Assembly (NCBI RefSeq): GCF_029227915.1
Contig: NC_079878.1
Coordinates: 21,415,501-21,479,500 of the forward strand
Length of the DNA stretch: 64,000 bases
Source: Hydractinia symbiolongicarpus
Taxonomy: Eukaryota; Cnidaria; Hydrozoa; Anthoathecata; Hydractiniidae
Direction of reading: 5' to 3'
The number at the start of each line of letters is the position of its first letter. Positions within the stretch are counted from its first letter, which is position 1. The notes beneath the pieces were generated by a model that saw nothing but the letters and a program-made list of their open reading frames with translations, ran no database searches and was not told the DNA's origin. A program made the position numbers and the translations under genes. Shown here in pieces: positions 12,999 to 34,409 of this stretch.

Positions 12999-13679
12999 AT
13001 GACGGAAACCGGATGTGGAGAACTAAGATATATTCGTCGCCCCACCAGCATAAAATTTTCAGATTACAGAATGAATCTTCCTGCATGCATGAATAGTATT
13101 AATTCGAAAGATTGTGCCACAGACGCACGAAGTTTACCCAAATTCCGTAAGCGCCGTTCATGTGATCAGTATTTTGTAACACCCGATACGTCAACTCGAC
13201 ATTCAATTGATTCTGTTAAGTGTGAACCAAACTTTATTAATCCAAAAGATGTTTCAGCATCCAGAGAAGTAATAACTCAATCATACGCTAGAAGATCAAG
13301 AAGTATGACCCAAAATTCAATACATTTACCGTCGCTTACTATACAAAGTTTAACAGGGGACGGAACACGCTACACGAGCTTCACCGATAAAAATAGACCA
13401 ATCCAATATGGTAGAACTCGCTCGAAAACAATATCGCACGCACCGACTTTACCAAAAATAAACTCCCAAAAAACATTTCTAGCCACAAAGTACTTACAAA
13501 AATGGAATAGTATGCACATGAATAAACAAGACAAAATAGCTGAAGAATCAAGTTTATTAGAAGACACGGGTCTATCAAGTCTTGTGCTAAATGTCACGTC
13601 GAGTCCCGAATTTGAACAGGTTTTATCCGAGATACAAAAAGACGTCCGAGATATTTCTCGTCAATCGTGGATGTTATAA
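12999..13679 (+). CDS. Orphan basic Ser/Thr-rich protein, 226 residues
   Basis: One long open frame in AT-rich DNA that otherwise has almost none. Start chosen at the ATG at 12999 (MTETGCGELRY). A splice acceptor (ttactttag) just before 12978 suggests an upstream untranslated exon. It ends TAA, and a poly(A) signal AATAAA follows at 13909-13914. The protein has many Arg-x-x-Ser/Thr sites (RRSRSMT, GRTRSKTIS, RKRRSC) that could be phosphorylated, no signal peptide, no membrane helix, and a short acidic/helical C-terminal part (EFEQVLSEIQKDVRDISRQS). Probably intracellular and largely disordered. No family recognised. Confidence 0.65.
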   Translation: MTETGCGELRYIRRPTSIKFSDYRMNLPACMNSINSKDCATDARSLPKFRKRRSCDQYFVTPDTSTRHSIDSVKCEPNFINPKDVSASREVITQSYARRSRSMTQNSIHLPSLTIQSLTGDGTRYTSFTDKNRPIQYGRTRSKTISHAPTLPKINSQKTFLATKYLQKWNSMHMNKQDKIAEESSLLEDTGLSSLVLNVTSSPEFEQVLSEIQKDVRDISRQSWML

Positions 13680-13908
13680 CTATTCTGTTTTTTCAGGTAT
13701 AATATTGTTATCCGGAGTGACACGGAACTTATTTGACAAAACTTTTTGAAAGCCTCGTGTTGTGCTATTAATTTTAAAAACGATAATATTATTAAAAACT
13801 AATTATTGCAAAACCGAAATCATTGTTAACCGAAATTGTTTTAAAAACGAAATAACAAAAGAACATTATTGATAACGAAATTAAGTTCAAAATTAAATTC
13901 AAATTTTC

Positions 13909-13914
13909 AATAAA
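13909..13914 (+). terminator. Poly(A) signal of the 12999 gene
   Basis: AATAAA 230 bases after the stop codon on the same strand. Confidence 0.55.
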
Positions 13915-13919
13915 AAGCC

Positions 13920-15241
13920 CTTCTTCACAGAAGTTTTGATGTTCTTCACCCTGTCCAATCCGAAAAACCCGGAAAATCGGACTTTTTTATTTTGTATAAG
14001 GATCTCTCTAGATAAAATCAAGGTATTGTTGTAACACCTACATCTTTTGTTTTCATCGCGTTGGGGCAGGCAAGCTGAACCTCTGTTCTCAGTGACGAAG
14101 CCTACAAAAAATGCTAGAATATATATGCTATCTCACCATCAAATTTTAAGGCTCTCAAGTCTTGTTGTAGCAAAATTATATGAAGTTCTCAAACATACCA
14201 AATCGAAACCGATTTCGAAATTCACAAATTATAACATAAGACGCGGTTCAAGGGTCCAGAATTTATTACTAGTGCCCAAATGTTAATAAGAAAGTGCCAG
14301 AATAGGTGATGAATTTCTCAGAATAGCCTCCTTTTTGCACTTTTTGTATGCTTCCCTACCGAAAACGGAAGGTTTAAATAAAGTGTAACTTGCCCCACCG
14401 CGATAAAAAATTAAAGATGGTATCCTTATTCCGAAATCAGGTATTATCATCCCAACGGAAGGTATTACATTTTACCTATCATAAGAACTTAAAAAAATTT
14501 AAGGGGGTAGTTTCGAATTAATAGTCAATATCTAGTGCTCAGGAAGGTATGGCACCTAACAAATTTTACAAACTGGTGTCTCATGGAATTTATAAAAACT
14601 CAGTAAGTGCCATGAATATACAATATAAAGAGTCAACAACAAAAAGGACAAGAGTTGAGGAGAATGGTTTCCAAACAAACGAGCCATCTTAACAAAAACA
14701 AATTCTTTTTTATAAACACGAAATACTTTTTCACTCTTAATTTTTTTACTTTAATAAATTCCTACAAAAATATTTACAATAGCTATCTAACCTTACTTCC
14801 GTAAGAAATATGGGCACAAAGTTCCAAAACCACACTTATTGACATAGCAAAACTAACGAGATTTAAACCAGGTATGGTTAACCAAAATTATTTTACTGAT
14901 ATGCTTTTTTAACCCCATTTTTTGATTCGAAACTACCATAAAATGCTAGAGATAACCGTGGTAGCAAGGCTTCTCTTTTCCCTACTCCGTATTAACCAAC
15001 CAGCTCTTACTTACTCCATATCAACCAATCGGATTTACTTCTGATTCAAAACAGAAACAGATTAACTTCAAAAGGAAACAAGTTATTATTACACAACTTC
15101 AGTTTATCATATTTCGTTGTCCACCATTTTCGTGAACTTTGACCGGACTGAACGTTGCATAGGTTTAGGCCAACTTGGTATAATAACATTATGGCGTCTT
15201 CAGTTGACGTGTAGCTATGTACAATCGAGTTGCTTCGACGT
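13920..15241. other. Gene-free stretch
   Basis: Between the 12999 gene and the UBE2E stop codon (minus strand) I see no coding exon or clear repeat array, only AT-rich sequence. It should include the UBE2E 3' untranslated region. Confidence 0.5.
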
Positions 15242-24932
<9,691 letters not shown>

Positions 24933-27855
24933 TTTGTTTCTCCTGGGTACTTTAAGCAATTTTGGTTAGCCTTCCTATACTCTGGTCTAGCCTCTCTTTA
25001 ACTCAGTTCTCGTCGTCACAAGAGGAGATTCAATAAATTTATTGTGTCGATCATGAACAAGAAACAACAGACATAAAAGCAGAAGCTTGTTAGAGTCGAA
25101 GCTGTTTATAAAAAATTCCTTGGTAATTTTAAGCAGACGTCATTTTGTAAAATGTCCCAACCTTATTTATTTAGACAAAATAAAATATCTTCAAAACTAT
25201 TTTTTTTATTTATTACGAGTTTTAAAAATATTCTTTGAGTAGATAAACAGAGCGAGAAAAAAGATTGGCAAACAGGTTCCATGCTGCAAACGTTTTGCTA
25301 ATCTGAAAAATTACACTTTGCGAATAAAACGGAATTTTCAAAAAAACTTTTTTAATATAACTTTGCCTCTAGTTCTTGAACTTCAGACTTACATTGTGTG
25401 ATGGACATAGATATTTAAAAACAAACTAAAGTTTTCACACTAGCTATGAACTCAGGATTACGTTTTTGCGATTTTTTATTTTGTCTGTCCTACGATTTGT
25501 TCGAGTTGAACGTTGAACTGATGTACATATTACACCTTTGATTTGCCATCAGTGCAAAGGGTGGTTGTTGCAAAGAATCTATTTATTTCTTATATACTCC
25601 AAAAAAACATTAAAAATGTTTTTAGCTTGCGCAGGAAAAAAAAAACTTTTAAATTTTATTCCGTTCATACACAGGTAGTCAGGTTATAATATTCCAGCCT
25701 TGATTTCAACAGTTTTACGGAATTCGAAAAACTCATGTGTTGGGTTTTGTAAAAGTATTCGGCTTCTGGAATTGTATGTTATTAAATTACGTGTCATAAG
25801 TGACTTATGTCAATCATAATTCCCATGACAACGACCTTATTGGGTCAGCGGTTTTTAAATTAACATTAACTGGGAGCTAGACACGAAGTTGTTATGCGGA
25901 CGTGCTAAATATGATTTGTTTTTGTTTTAAAGAAAATAGAACTTTATTCAGAAGGAACAAGAAAGAAACCTCGTTAACAAGTAGCCTCGATTTTGTTTTT
26001 TATTCGAATTTTAACCACCCACGTGAATAAAATGAATTAAAGCGCCCGCCCCTTCCCGAATTTTAAATTTCCTAAAAAATTAATAAGCGCCCGGGCTTTA
26101 ATTCCTTAATTTTTTTTAAAGATTCAGTTAGCATTTTCCCATAAATCATAAAATTTGTGTTTTTCTATGAGCTAAAAAAAATTGCCCGAAGTAAATGTAA
26201 TTACCCTGGGGCTTCTTGTCTATTTTTAGCCTTACTGTCACAAGCGATAGAAAGGCTTGGGAAGGAGGTTGGTTTTAAGCACTTCTTTGGAATTAACTAG
26301 GTCCTTGCCCTGAAACTCCAATAGGATTTGCTGTTCATTTAATACACCTTTTTATTTTAGAAACGTCTAAATGTCAGTAAGGCTGGATGGTTGTTTACAC
26401 TTTTTTTTAGCCTTGATTTATTTTATTTCTGTTTTTCCGAAAAAGTTGCGAGATTAGATGTACCAAAAAGAAAGAAAATATATGCTACGATTTTTGGATT
26501 GTGTGGAGTTAGGATATATAAATGGCGTTAAAGTTATCCTTTTGAAAAAAAATATATGTATTAGAGTACAAAGAAAAAGAAAATGTTGGAAGCCAATTTT
26601 GTTCTTATTCTGTGGAAAAAAATTTAGGTTAAATACGTTCTTAATTTTTGGCAAAATCGCAGACTCAACGTTCTATTAATAAAGGTAAAAAAAAATTCTC
26701 CAGAAGTTCTTATGTTATAGGGGGGTGGAGTGTGCAGCACCGGTGAACCGGAGTGTGCCGAAAACGGTAAAACTGGAAATATTATACTTATTTAAATAAA
26801 AAAAATATTAAGAACATACTTAGCCTGAATTCCTTCCATAAATTTTAAAAGAACACAAAAAAAGAATATTTGAGGCTGGAAAAAGATAGAAACAAGTATA
26901 CATCCAACCTGAAAAGTAACTTAGATATTCTTATAATAAAATGTACTCATAAGAAGGTAATGCTTAATAGAAACCAGGCCAATTTTTTAAGCCTTGTCTT
27001 CCAAATTAGTGTTTATTTCAAAAACATGATATTGATATAGACGATAGCTCTCTGAATTTTGTTAGGAGGATTGTTAAAAAATGCATGGAAGGAAGCGGCG
27101 TATTCAACGAGTAATTAAATCAAGTTTTTTAAAGTTTTTCTCGAAATTTTTGGGCGAGTATACTTCAACTCTTCTATTTGGCACCCGTCTTCTGTTGATT
27201 AAATATTAACGACTTCATACTGTTGAAGCTTGTAAAGTGCGTCGGTTTAAACAGAAGCGAATAACTTTGAAAAACAATCAAAACGTTGTTTAAACAAAAG
27301 AGAAAATAACGTGGACCACTTTGATTTCTTTTAAATGCTCGCGCATGCGTGTTGGACGTTATTAGAAATATCAAAGACGATATTTTAAATGGCTAATTAT
27401 TGCCTGTGGCCGAAAACGAAACTTAGGATTGTTTTTAGTAGTTTAGGCGATTTGAGTCGACAAAAGTCCTGGAGACGAAGTTTTCGAAAGGCGTGACAAT
27501 AAATAAAGTCTGTACCTAGCTAAATCGTTATTACCAAGCTTGGTAATTTATAAAATATATATAACACAGTAAAATCAGAACGACTTTGATGAAGTGAGAC
27601 AATCGCCCCACACTTAAAATTCTGTCTGTCTCCTTCCTCGATATTCTATGTAAAATAAGTTATAAACACATTTTCAACGCTTAAAGTAATTGAACACTTT
27701 GCTAAGGCTATCGACTTTTCAGAAACAATAAATCTTGATTCGCACGACAAGACTTGAAGCTGGCATAGTAGCTCAATCTACTACGCAAAAAACTCGAAAC
27801 GAGGTTGGGGAAATGATAGGAGAAGTAACAGATGGCTGAATTTTGGTTTTTAAGA

Positions 27856-27969
27856 CAACCTAGTTCCCAGGGCTTTTTGTCCCTTACTGGTGCGGCACTT
27901 ATTGATAGATCGTACGAATGTATATATACAAATATACAAAAAGAGACAAAAGCTCCTGGGTTTGAAGTT
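27856..27969. repeat. Foldback element, family A (diverged)
   Basis: Ends caacctagttcccagggc and gctcctgggtttgaagtt are inverted, with inner tttttgtccctt / aaaaagagacaaaa. Confidence 0.7.
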
Positions 27970-28430
27970 TTTTTTTGTAATGACTGGTTGCCTCGCGGTA
28001 GAGCGTTCGCTTTCAATGCAGAAAGTCAACCCCCGGCAAAGTCATGCCAGAAACTATAAAAATGTGAATAGATCCTTTCTTTTTAGCGTTTAGCATGAGA
28101 ATAGGATTGATATCTTAGGCTGTTGTCTAGTTGAGCGATTGTTATGCTCCCATGGTTTCGTAGCTCGAATGGGAGCTTTAAATACACTAGGACCCCTACC
28201 AAAAACATAGAAAATATACCAGGAATAATAATTATAGTAGCAATAAACATGTTTTGTCCAAATTTATCAAGAATAAAGAATTTCTCATGACACAATGAGC
28301 AAAAAACGCATATTAAACTAATTTCACTCTTAGTATTATTCTTCGTTTCTGAACTCTGAAGTATCCAAAACGTTTGAGATTTTATCTAATCTCATTTCTA
28401 ATTCTTATTATACCGTGATAACTATTATCT

Positions 28431-28494
28431 TGGATGTTCCCCTATAATGAAAAAAATACATATATGTATTATTTATTATCATAGGGGAACATCC
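28431..28494. repeat. Near-perfect hairpin, TIR TGGATGTTCCCCTAT
   Basis: The first and last 15 bases are exact inverted copies, and the inner arms (aatgaaaaaaatacata / tatgtattatttattatc) pair with few mismatches. Its ends differ from family A, so this is a separate small foldback family. Confidence 0.75.
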
Positions 28495-29114
28495 AGGGTA
28501 TGGGGAACATGCTGACATTGAAAATAAATTAACCACATTTTATTATTACAACACGTCGTTTGCTGACTGTGGAACACAAACTTTATAAAATTGCTAGTAT
28601 TTCATCTTGAATGGACAAATTTCTAACCACATCTCTTTTCTGTCTTTACGAGAACGGGGAATTGTAATTAAACCGGTAACGAAATGTTGGTAAAAATTTC
28701 CTTTTTCGTCGCATTCTACTAAGAAATTTATATTTTTTACAAAAAAATATCTATCTAAGAATTCCTGGGTACGAGGTCAACGATTTTGGAACACACGCTC
28801 AGATAATGTGCACAATTTCGGAAGAACATTTGATTTTCTTATTCTCTTGGAGAGACGACTGAATACAGTGACCAGGAAGGCCTTTAAGTTTCTTAAAACT
28901 ATGCTCCAAATTGGCTGAACCGCTATTCAAACTCTAAAGTTAATGACCTCCCCAACCGTAGGTTTATAGTTGGTCAATGTTCTTAATTTCTAATCAGCGT
29001 TGTGCATGTAGCGTGTATTGACAACTGTTTTCGCTAAATAATTGAATGAAATAAGAACTGACAAAGCATTCAATCAAATGCAATAAAAAGTTTAAATTTT
29101 TTTTTATAAAATAA

Positions 29115-29199
29115 CAACCTGGTCTCCGGGGCTTTTTAGTTCTTTTTAAAGTTAGGACGTCTTAATTTAAAAAAAACTAAAAGCCCTGGGACGAGGTTG
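29115..29199. repeat. Foldback element, family A
   Basis: Ends caacctggtctccggggc and gccctgggacgaggttg, inner tttttagttctttttaa / ttaaaaaaaactaaaa. Confidence 0.8.
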
Positions 29200-30124
29200 A
29201 TAAAATGGAAAACAATATGAACAGATTTTCTATAATTTTCCATTTTCAGCCTAAAGAAGTACTTTGCCTATAACTAAAATAAATAAATGAAAGATGTCAT
29301 TTCGAAGTGTGCACAATAGCCAAAATATACTTGGTCAACCACCAAGCCCTATGGATGAGGTTGATCTGCAACTTCATTTCTAGTTTTATACTATGGTTAA
29401 AAACTATTTTTAACGTTCTAAGGTTTAAAAATGAATACATCGTACTACTTGAATAATTACTACGCTCGAAGACTAGCCCTCTCACAGCAATTTCTTAGGT
29501 GTAATCACGTTGAGGGTGTAAACAACACATATGTTTCAAGCCAACCTTGTCCCCAGGGCTCTTCTAATCCTATGATATTTTGCATGGCGGCTTCGTAATA
29601 GTTGTCGTGCTTATGCAGAGGTGTATTCCAATGGTAAATTAGAGAGGCGGGATTGTAAATAAGTTAACCCTATTTTGTATGGATTTTTTTGGTTTTATAG
29701 GGATAAAATGTCTCAACTCCAATCCTAAAGTACAGGAATAGCTGGGGCGTGACCAAATGTTTTTTAGTTGGCGGGATGCAATTTTAATTTTTTTGTTGTT
29801 TCTCTTATCAATTGAATAAGGTCGAAAATGGACCTTTTTAGTGCCTGATCTTTGCTGTACAAAAGATCACAGGATTACACAGATAAAAAAATAAAGTCTT
29901 TTGTCGTAGTCGTATTAGGCAATATTCCTAATATTTAACACCGTTGGTTGGTACTGCTTTTATGCGGACACGCAGTCGCCTTGTTGACAGTACTTTTCAT
30001 ATTTTTGTATCTAAGCATTACGAAGATCTTTGAAAAGACCTGGCATTATTTGTCTCAATTTTCACTGGAAACTTCCATGATGTGTAAAAAAAATACTTTG
30101 ACAATTTATATTTTTATATTTTAT

Positions 30125-30340
30125 ATTTTAGCGCCCCATACAAACAAATGTGTAGAACATAAGACTAACCAACAATGACATGCGCGCACAGAATACATAA
30201 ATCTGCGCATGTGCAAAAATAAATATGACGTGATACACCTGTCCCATACAAACAGATGTGTAGAACTAAAACTAGCCAACATCAAGATGCACAGAGAGAA
30301 ACAATATACGCGCATGCGCAAAAAGTAAGTATGACGTAAT
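30125..30340. repeat. Tandem duplication, about 110 bp x2
   Basis: The blocks ccatacaaacaaatgtgtag, aactagccaaca-like, gcgcatg-gcaaaaa and tatgacgt recur in order. Each unit carries a palindromic GCGCATGCGC-like core that is notably GC-rich for this region. Confidence 0.65.
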
Positions 30341-31327
30341 GCAGCAAGGCGTAACTCGATTCCCATTAAATAAAGTGTGCTTGGACAAAACTTGTAGAGA
30401 TTCATGCCTAAAACTTTAAAACTAAAGTCAACAACAAGCGTCAAATAAAACATTTTTTACTATCTTTGTATCTTAGTAGCTGAGTAGATCTGCACAGTTA
30501 TTTGACGATCAGAGAGATTATCGTGTGAAGATCTTTTGAAAATTTGTTTGCAGTGGTGTTAAGATAAGTTGCTGAAAAACTACTTCGTGTAAGAGGAAAT
30601 AAGTTGAAAAGAAAAAGAGGGGTTTATTTTATCGTCATATCTACATATACAGGCTTAGATTGCGAGGCGCCTATACACGTAAGAAATACCATAAACAGTT
30701 AACGAGTGCTGATTTTCAATTTCAGGTGACTGATCTTCTCTATTTATTTATTTGTTTTCTTCCACAGTAAGATAAGGGAAACCTTGCTTTTATCAATAAA
30801 TAACCTAGCAATTTAATAACTAATTTTCTATTTTTTTTTCTAAATAGAAAAACTTTTAATAGATATGTTACCTAATGTTGTTAACATAAAATTTCTCATT
30901 CTACACTATATAAACGTGGAATTCGTGTTTCTTATCTTTGGTAAAGAATCAAAAAGTCGAGATTTTAGTGAGTATACCAATATAATTCAAAACTTTACTA
31001 AGACATTAGATCTAGATGTTCAATACATTAAACGGTATCATCTCAGCAATGAAAAACCTTTTTTAGTGAATAACAAAAGGCCTTGCAGTCAGGTAGTTGC
31101 AACCTCGTCCCCAGGGCTAACAAGTACTAAGGGCGAAGTTGAGGCAGGTGTTAACAGAGAATCTGCATTTGTAAAAATATTATCAAAACTATTATCGGTA
31201 CCTTGTGACAAAATTTTTAATAGTTGACGAGAGTTATGGCTGACGAAAATTTTTACCGACAAAGTTTGGGTTAGTAGATAACCCCTTTATTAAAATCAGA
31301 CTACTGCCTGTTCTACCCATTATGTAA

Positions 31328-31402
31328 CAACCCCGATCCCAAGATCTTTTTTCGAGTATCATCTTCATATAAAAACAAGCTCATAACCTGGGTTCGAGGT
31401 TG
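31328..31402. repeat. Foldback element, family A (diverged)
   Basis: Ends caaccccgatcccaagatc and aacctgggttcgaggttg are inverted. It lies 60 bases upstream of the 31461 exon. Confidence 0.65.
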
Positions 31403-31460
31403 ATTTATCTTATAACTGCTCGGTATTTAATTTGTGGAGTCAAAATATTTTTTATAATTT

Positions 31461-32090
31461 AGAGAGATGAGAAACGAGCATGACGTTTTAGCAAAATCCA
31501 TTGCATCTGCTGTTAGCACCGCCACGATTATTGTCAGTTTTGGTCCGTATATTTCATCAAACTATTTCCTTTTGATCATTTTGGCGTTCCTTTTATTAAT
31601 AACCTGCATTGAGATATACACAAAGAATTTCAGGAATGATGCAACAGTTACTCATGTGGCTATGATTCAACGTGGGTCATTCTTACACAAAAGCATGGGA
31701 AAGAAAACACAGTCAGTGCCCAATGTTGTAAAGCGTAGAGCTTACACTGAACACAGTGAGGTCATTAAAGGAACACCTAAATATTCAATAAAAATTACTC
31801 GACCAGTGAGTTGGAATAATAGCGAACACTTGCACCGTAACAACATTTTCGAGAAACCGTAAAAATACCGCAACAACATTTTCAAGAAACCGTAAAAATA
31901 CAACAACAACATGACATTTTTTGGCGGCAAAAGTTTCTGAAATTCTTTTTCTAAATTTTTATTTAGTTTTATGAAAATATTAAAAAGGAACTTTTAATTT
32001 AACAAAAAATAGCTTGGTTGCTTTTATATATTGAGCGAATTACTTAATAATAAATAATTATTAAATAAAGTTAATAAATAAAGGTTTCAT
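31461..32090 (+). CDS. Small membrane protein, 131 residues (tentative)
   Basis: A splice acceptor (tttataatttag) is followed by agagATG. The frame 31467-31862 is open to TAA, and two poly(A) signals follow (AATAAA at 32064-32069 and 32077-32082). The protein has two adjacent hydrophobic stretches (residues about 10-27 and 32-50, the latter YFLLIILAFLLLITCIEIY). A basic, Ser/Thr-rich tail follows (KRRAYTEHSEVIKG). This suggests a two-helix hairpin or a single helix with a cytoplasmic tail. No family recognised. The upstream untranslated exon was not located. Confidence 0.45.
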
Positions 32091-32099
32091 TTGCCTTTC

Positions 32100-33349
32100 T
32101 CAATCACAACACAGGATAACCTCTTCAGTTTCCAGTGGTTCTATTTTCAAGAAGCACAACGAAAACCCTCAAACAAGCTTCGGAGGTTGCCCGACCAAAG
32201 CAACCTCTCAACCACATAAACACTAAAAGACATCAATTCTATTCTTATTCTAAAGCTTGGCCTCTGAGCTGTTATTACGGAGCGGTCAATATTTTGCTGC
32301 TATAAAACTCATTACAAAGCCAAAATGCTCTGGGGACGAGGTTGTAGTTTTTGAGATACTAGAGCGAGCGCTTATTCGAAGAGGGGTACTGCCCAATAGC
32401 GAGTGGTGTTACTGATATAGATTAAAATTATTAAATATTTATTTTAAAGAACAGACGTTCATTATTAAATTAAAATTAGGCTATCCTTAGATTCTAACAA
32501 AAATATGCTTTTGTGTATTTTTCTAATAAAATATGCTTAAGGAAACACACAATGTCATGCCGTCCAATGATTGTTTATGATAATTTATTTAATGTAAGTA
32601 AGTTCATCTTAATGAAGCGCGTGTATTATTTATAGAGACTAGTCAGTAAACGTAAAGAAATCCAAGCGTTAGGCCGTCGTACTATTCCGGTCTGCAGATT
32701 ATCGTAGGTCGTACACATTCCATACGTAGGACAAAGTAGTGATTCGGCTACAATTTTAAACAAAATACGGGTGTAAATAAAAGAGACCAGCCGTTAGCGG
32801 ATTTACCCAGTCTTGTTGTTAGTCGTTGCTGAATATATAATACAGGAGTTTGTGTGTCACAACAAATTTAGTAAATATTTGTGTCTGTAGCAGAACTATT
32901 GAATTGCACAGAGGTAGACAAAATGCAAGTATTATTAATCAAATATAAAAATATAGGGAACTTTTCTGTTATTTTGAGCTATTCTCTGGTGTGTGATATA
33001 TAAATCGATTCAAAACGCTATTTTTGTCCTCAGCGCTCATAAACATTCTCCCCCGCCTTACGCGCGACTTTCGTGTAAGCCACTAAAAAGTTGTAGCTAA
33101 ACCAACGGCCGTTTTGTAGTCCCTTTAGTGAATGTATATTTTACATGAGATTGAATTAATAACCAGCGCTCTTACAACTAAATGCGATTTCGAAGTAAAA
33201 CTCATGAGACCGTGCCCTCAAGAGAAACTAAATCACTTAACTGAGCTCCCTTGAGGTGAGAAATATTGATTGAACTGTTAAAGCGCTACGCACCCAAATT
33301 TTCATGTGTTGTTGAGCTGTGTCTTGTTGTGGTAAACAAAAAAGTAGCG
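32100..33349. other. Gene-free stretch, includes promoter of 33350 gene
   Basis: Contains a partial family A element (32255-32346, right end gctctggggacgaggttg) and a TATA-like tatataata near 32834. No coding exon. Confidence 0.45.
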
Positions 33350-34409
33350 ATGAAATGTACATCACTGTATTTGGTTGCAATATTTATTTTTATGTCACAC
33401 GGAGTAAAATGTATGAACGCAAGAAGATATAATGAACAGCGTGAGTGAAATCTCGTTTAAACCGAAAATGTTAACGTTTATGTTAAGTTACAAGGAATGA
33501 TAGACTTTAGTTTTTCTGACCTACTTTCTGACGAAATTTCGTTAAGATTATAAACTATAAGTAAGTGTAGATTGATGCCTTCTGATTTATTTGAATTCCT
33601 AAGAATGCCTTTGTGTGACAAAATGGACTGATCCTGTCACGCAATGAAAAAACTGAAAGAGATTACTGCTATAAATGTAAACAAGAGAATTCGTCTATAT
33701 AAAGCGAAAGGTAAAGGCAAAAAAAGGGTTGCTTTTGTCAACAAGGTTGAGCGATGATTGCATAGTTAAATACCCCAAAGGTGGCCGCGTAAATAAAACA
33801 TGGGTAAAAAATATCTGATTGAATACAACCTCAACCCCAAGACGCATGGAGTAGTCAAAATTAAATGGTTGTACAAATGTGCGGTGAAAACTTGGAAATT
33901 TTAAACGACCAACAAGCAACCTCGACCCCGTCCCTTATATCATAAAAAGAAAGAAAGCGCCGGGATTGAGGTTGACCGGCAAGCTTTTACGGTATATGAA
34001 TGGGCATATATACATCATGTATTTAGACCAACGAGGCAAACAGAATGATGCGTCGAAAATCGTGGCCAACAAAAGGGATTATGAGTTGTCTTATTTATCT
34101 CTGAATATGAATATTTCTGAATATTCTCACGATAAATTACTTCTACAAAAATTTCGACAATTTATTAACCTATTCATCGAAAAAAAATACAGCGACGACA
34201 TGGTCGAAAATGGCCCGTCTGCTACCGCGAGTAAGATCACACGAAATGATCCACGGCCCGTTGATTACCGAACCCCACAGTTGGAACCGTTCTTCGATAC
34301 GAGAAAGTCTCTTCGCGATAAATTACAAAAAAGAGTATTTTCTCCTAACAAAATTTCATCTGATGAGGAGATTAATAAAGTGTATATTGCAGAATTTAGT
34401 AAACACTGA
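33350..34409 (+). CDS. Secreted two-exon protein, 157 residues, unknown family
   Basis: Exon 1 33350-33440 encodes a clear signal peptide (MKCTSLYLVAIFIFMSHGVKC) and ends CAG C|gtgagt. Exon 2 34027-34409 starts after tgtatttag in matching phase and ends TGA. The mature chain, about residues 22-157, has no cysteine after the signal region. It has amphipathic helical stretches (YELSYLSLNMNI, LLLQKFRQFINLFIEKKY) and several dibasic sites (NKRD, EKKY, QKRVF) of the kind cleaved in hormone precursors. A prohormone or helical cytokine-like factor is possible but unproven, since no known peptide signature (for example a Gly-Lys-Arg amidation site) is present. A family A foldback (33917-33974) lies in the intron 52 bases before exon 2. 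Confidence 0.65.
33917..33974. repeat. Foldback element, family A, in intron of secreted-protein gene
   Basis: Ends caacctcgaccccg and cgggattgaggttg are inverted. Short internal part. Confidence 0.7.

Larger units (their letters stand above)
25000..31460. other. Gene-free, repeat-rich stretch
   Basis: Upstream of UBE2E. No convincing exon. Contains foldbacks (27856-27969, 29115-29199, 31328-31402), half-elements (29540-29580, 31100-31145), a tRNA-like fragment (27985-28030), a 64-bp hairpin (28431-28494) and a 110-bp tandem duplication (30125-30340). The first few hundred bases should hold the UBE2E promoter. Confidence 0.55.

Noticed and set aside
28083-28295. 70-residue minus-strand frame with a hydrophobic segment
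   Set aside because: No ATG at the upstream end, no acceptor or partner exon; AT-rich DNA commonly gives such segments.
30865-31227. 120-residue plus-strand frame
   Set aside because: It reads through a family A half-element (caacctcgtccccagggc) and shows no domain or splice support.
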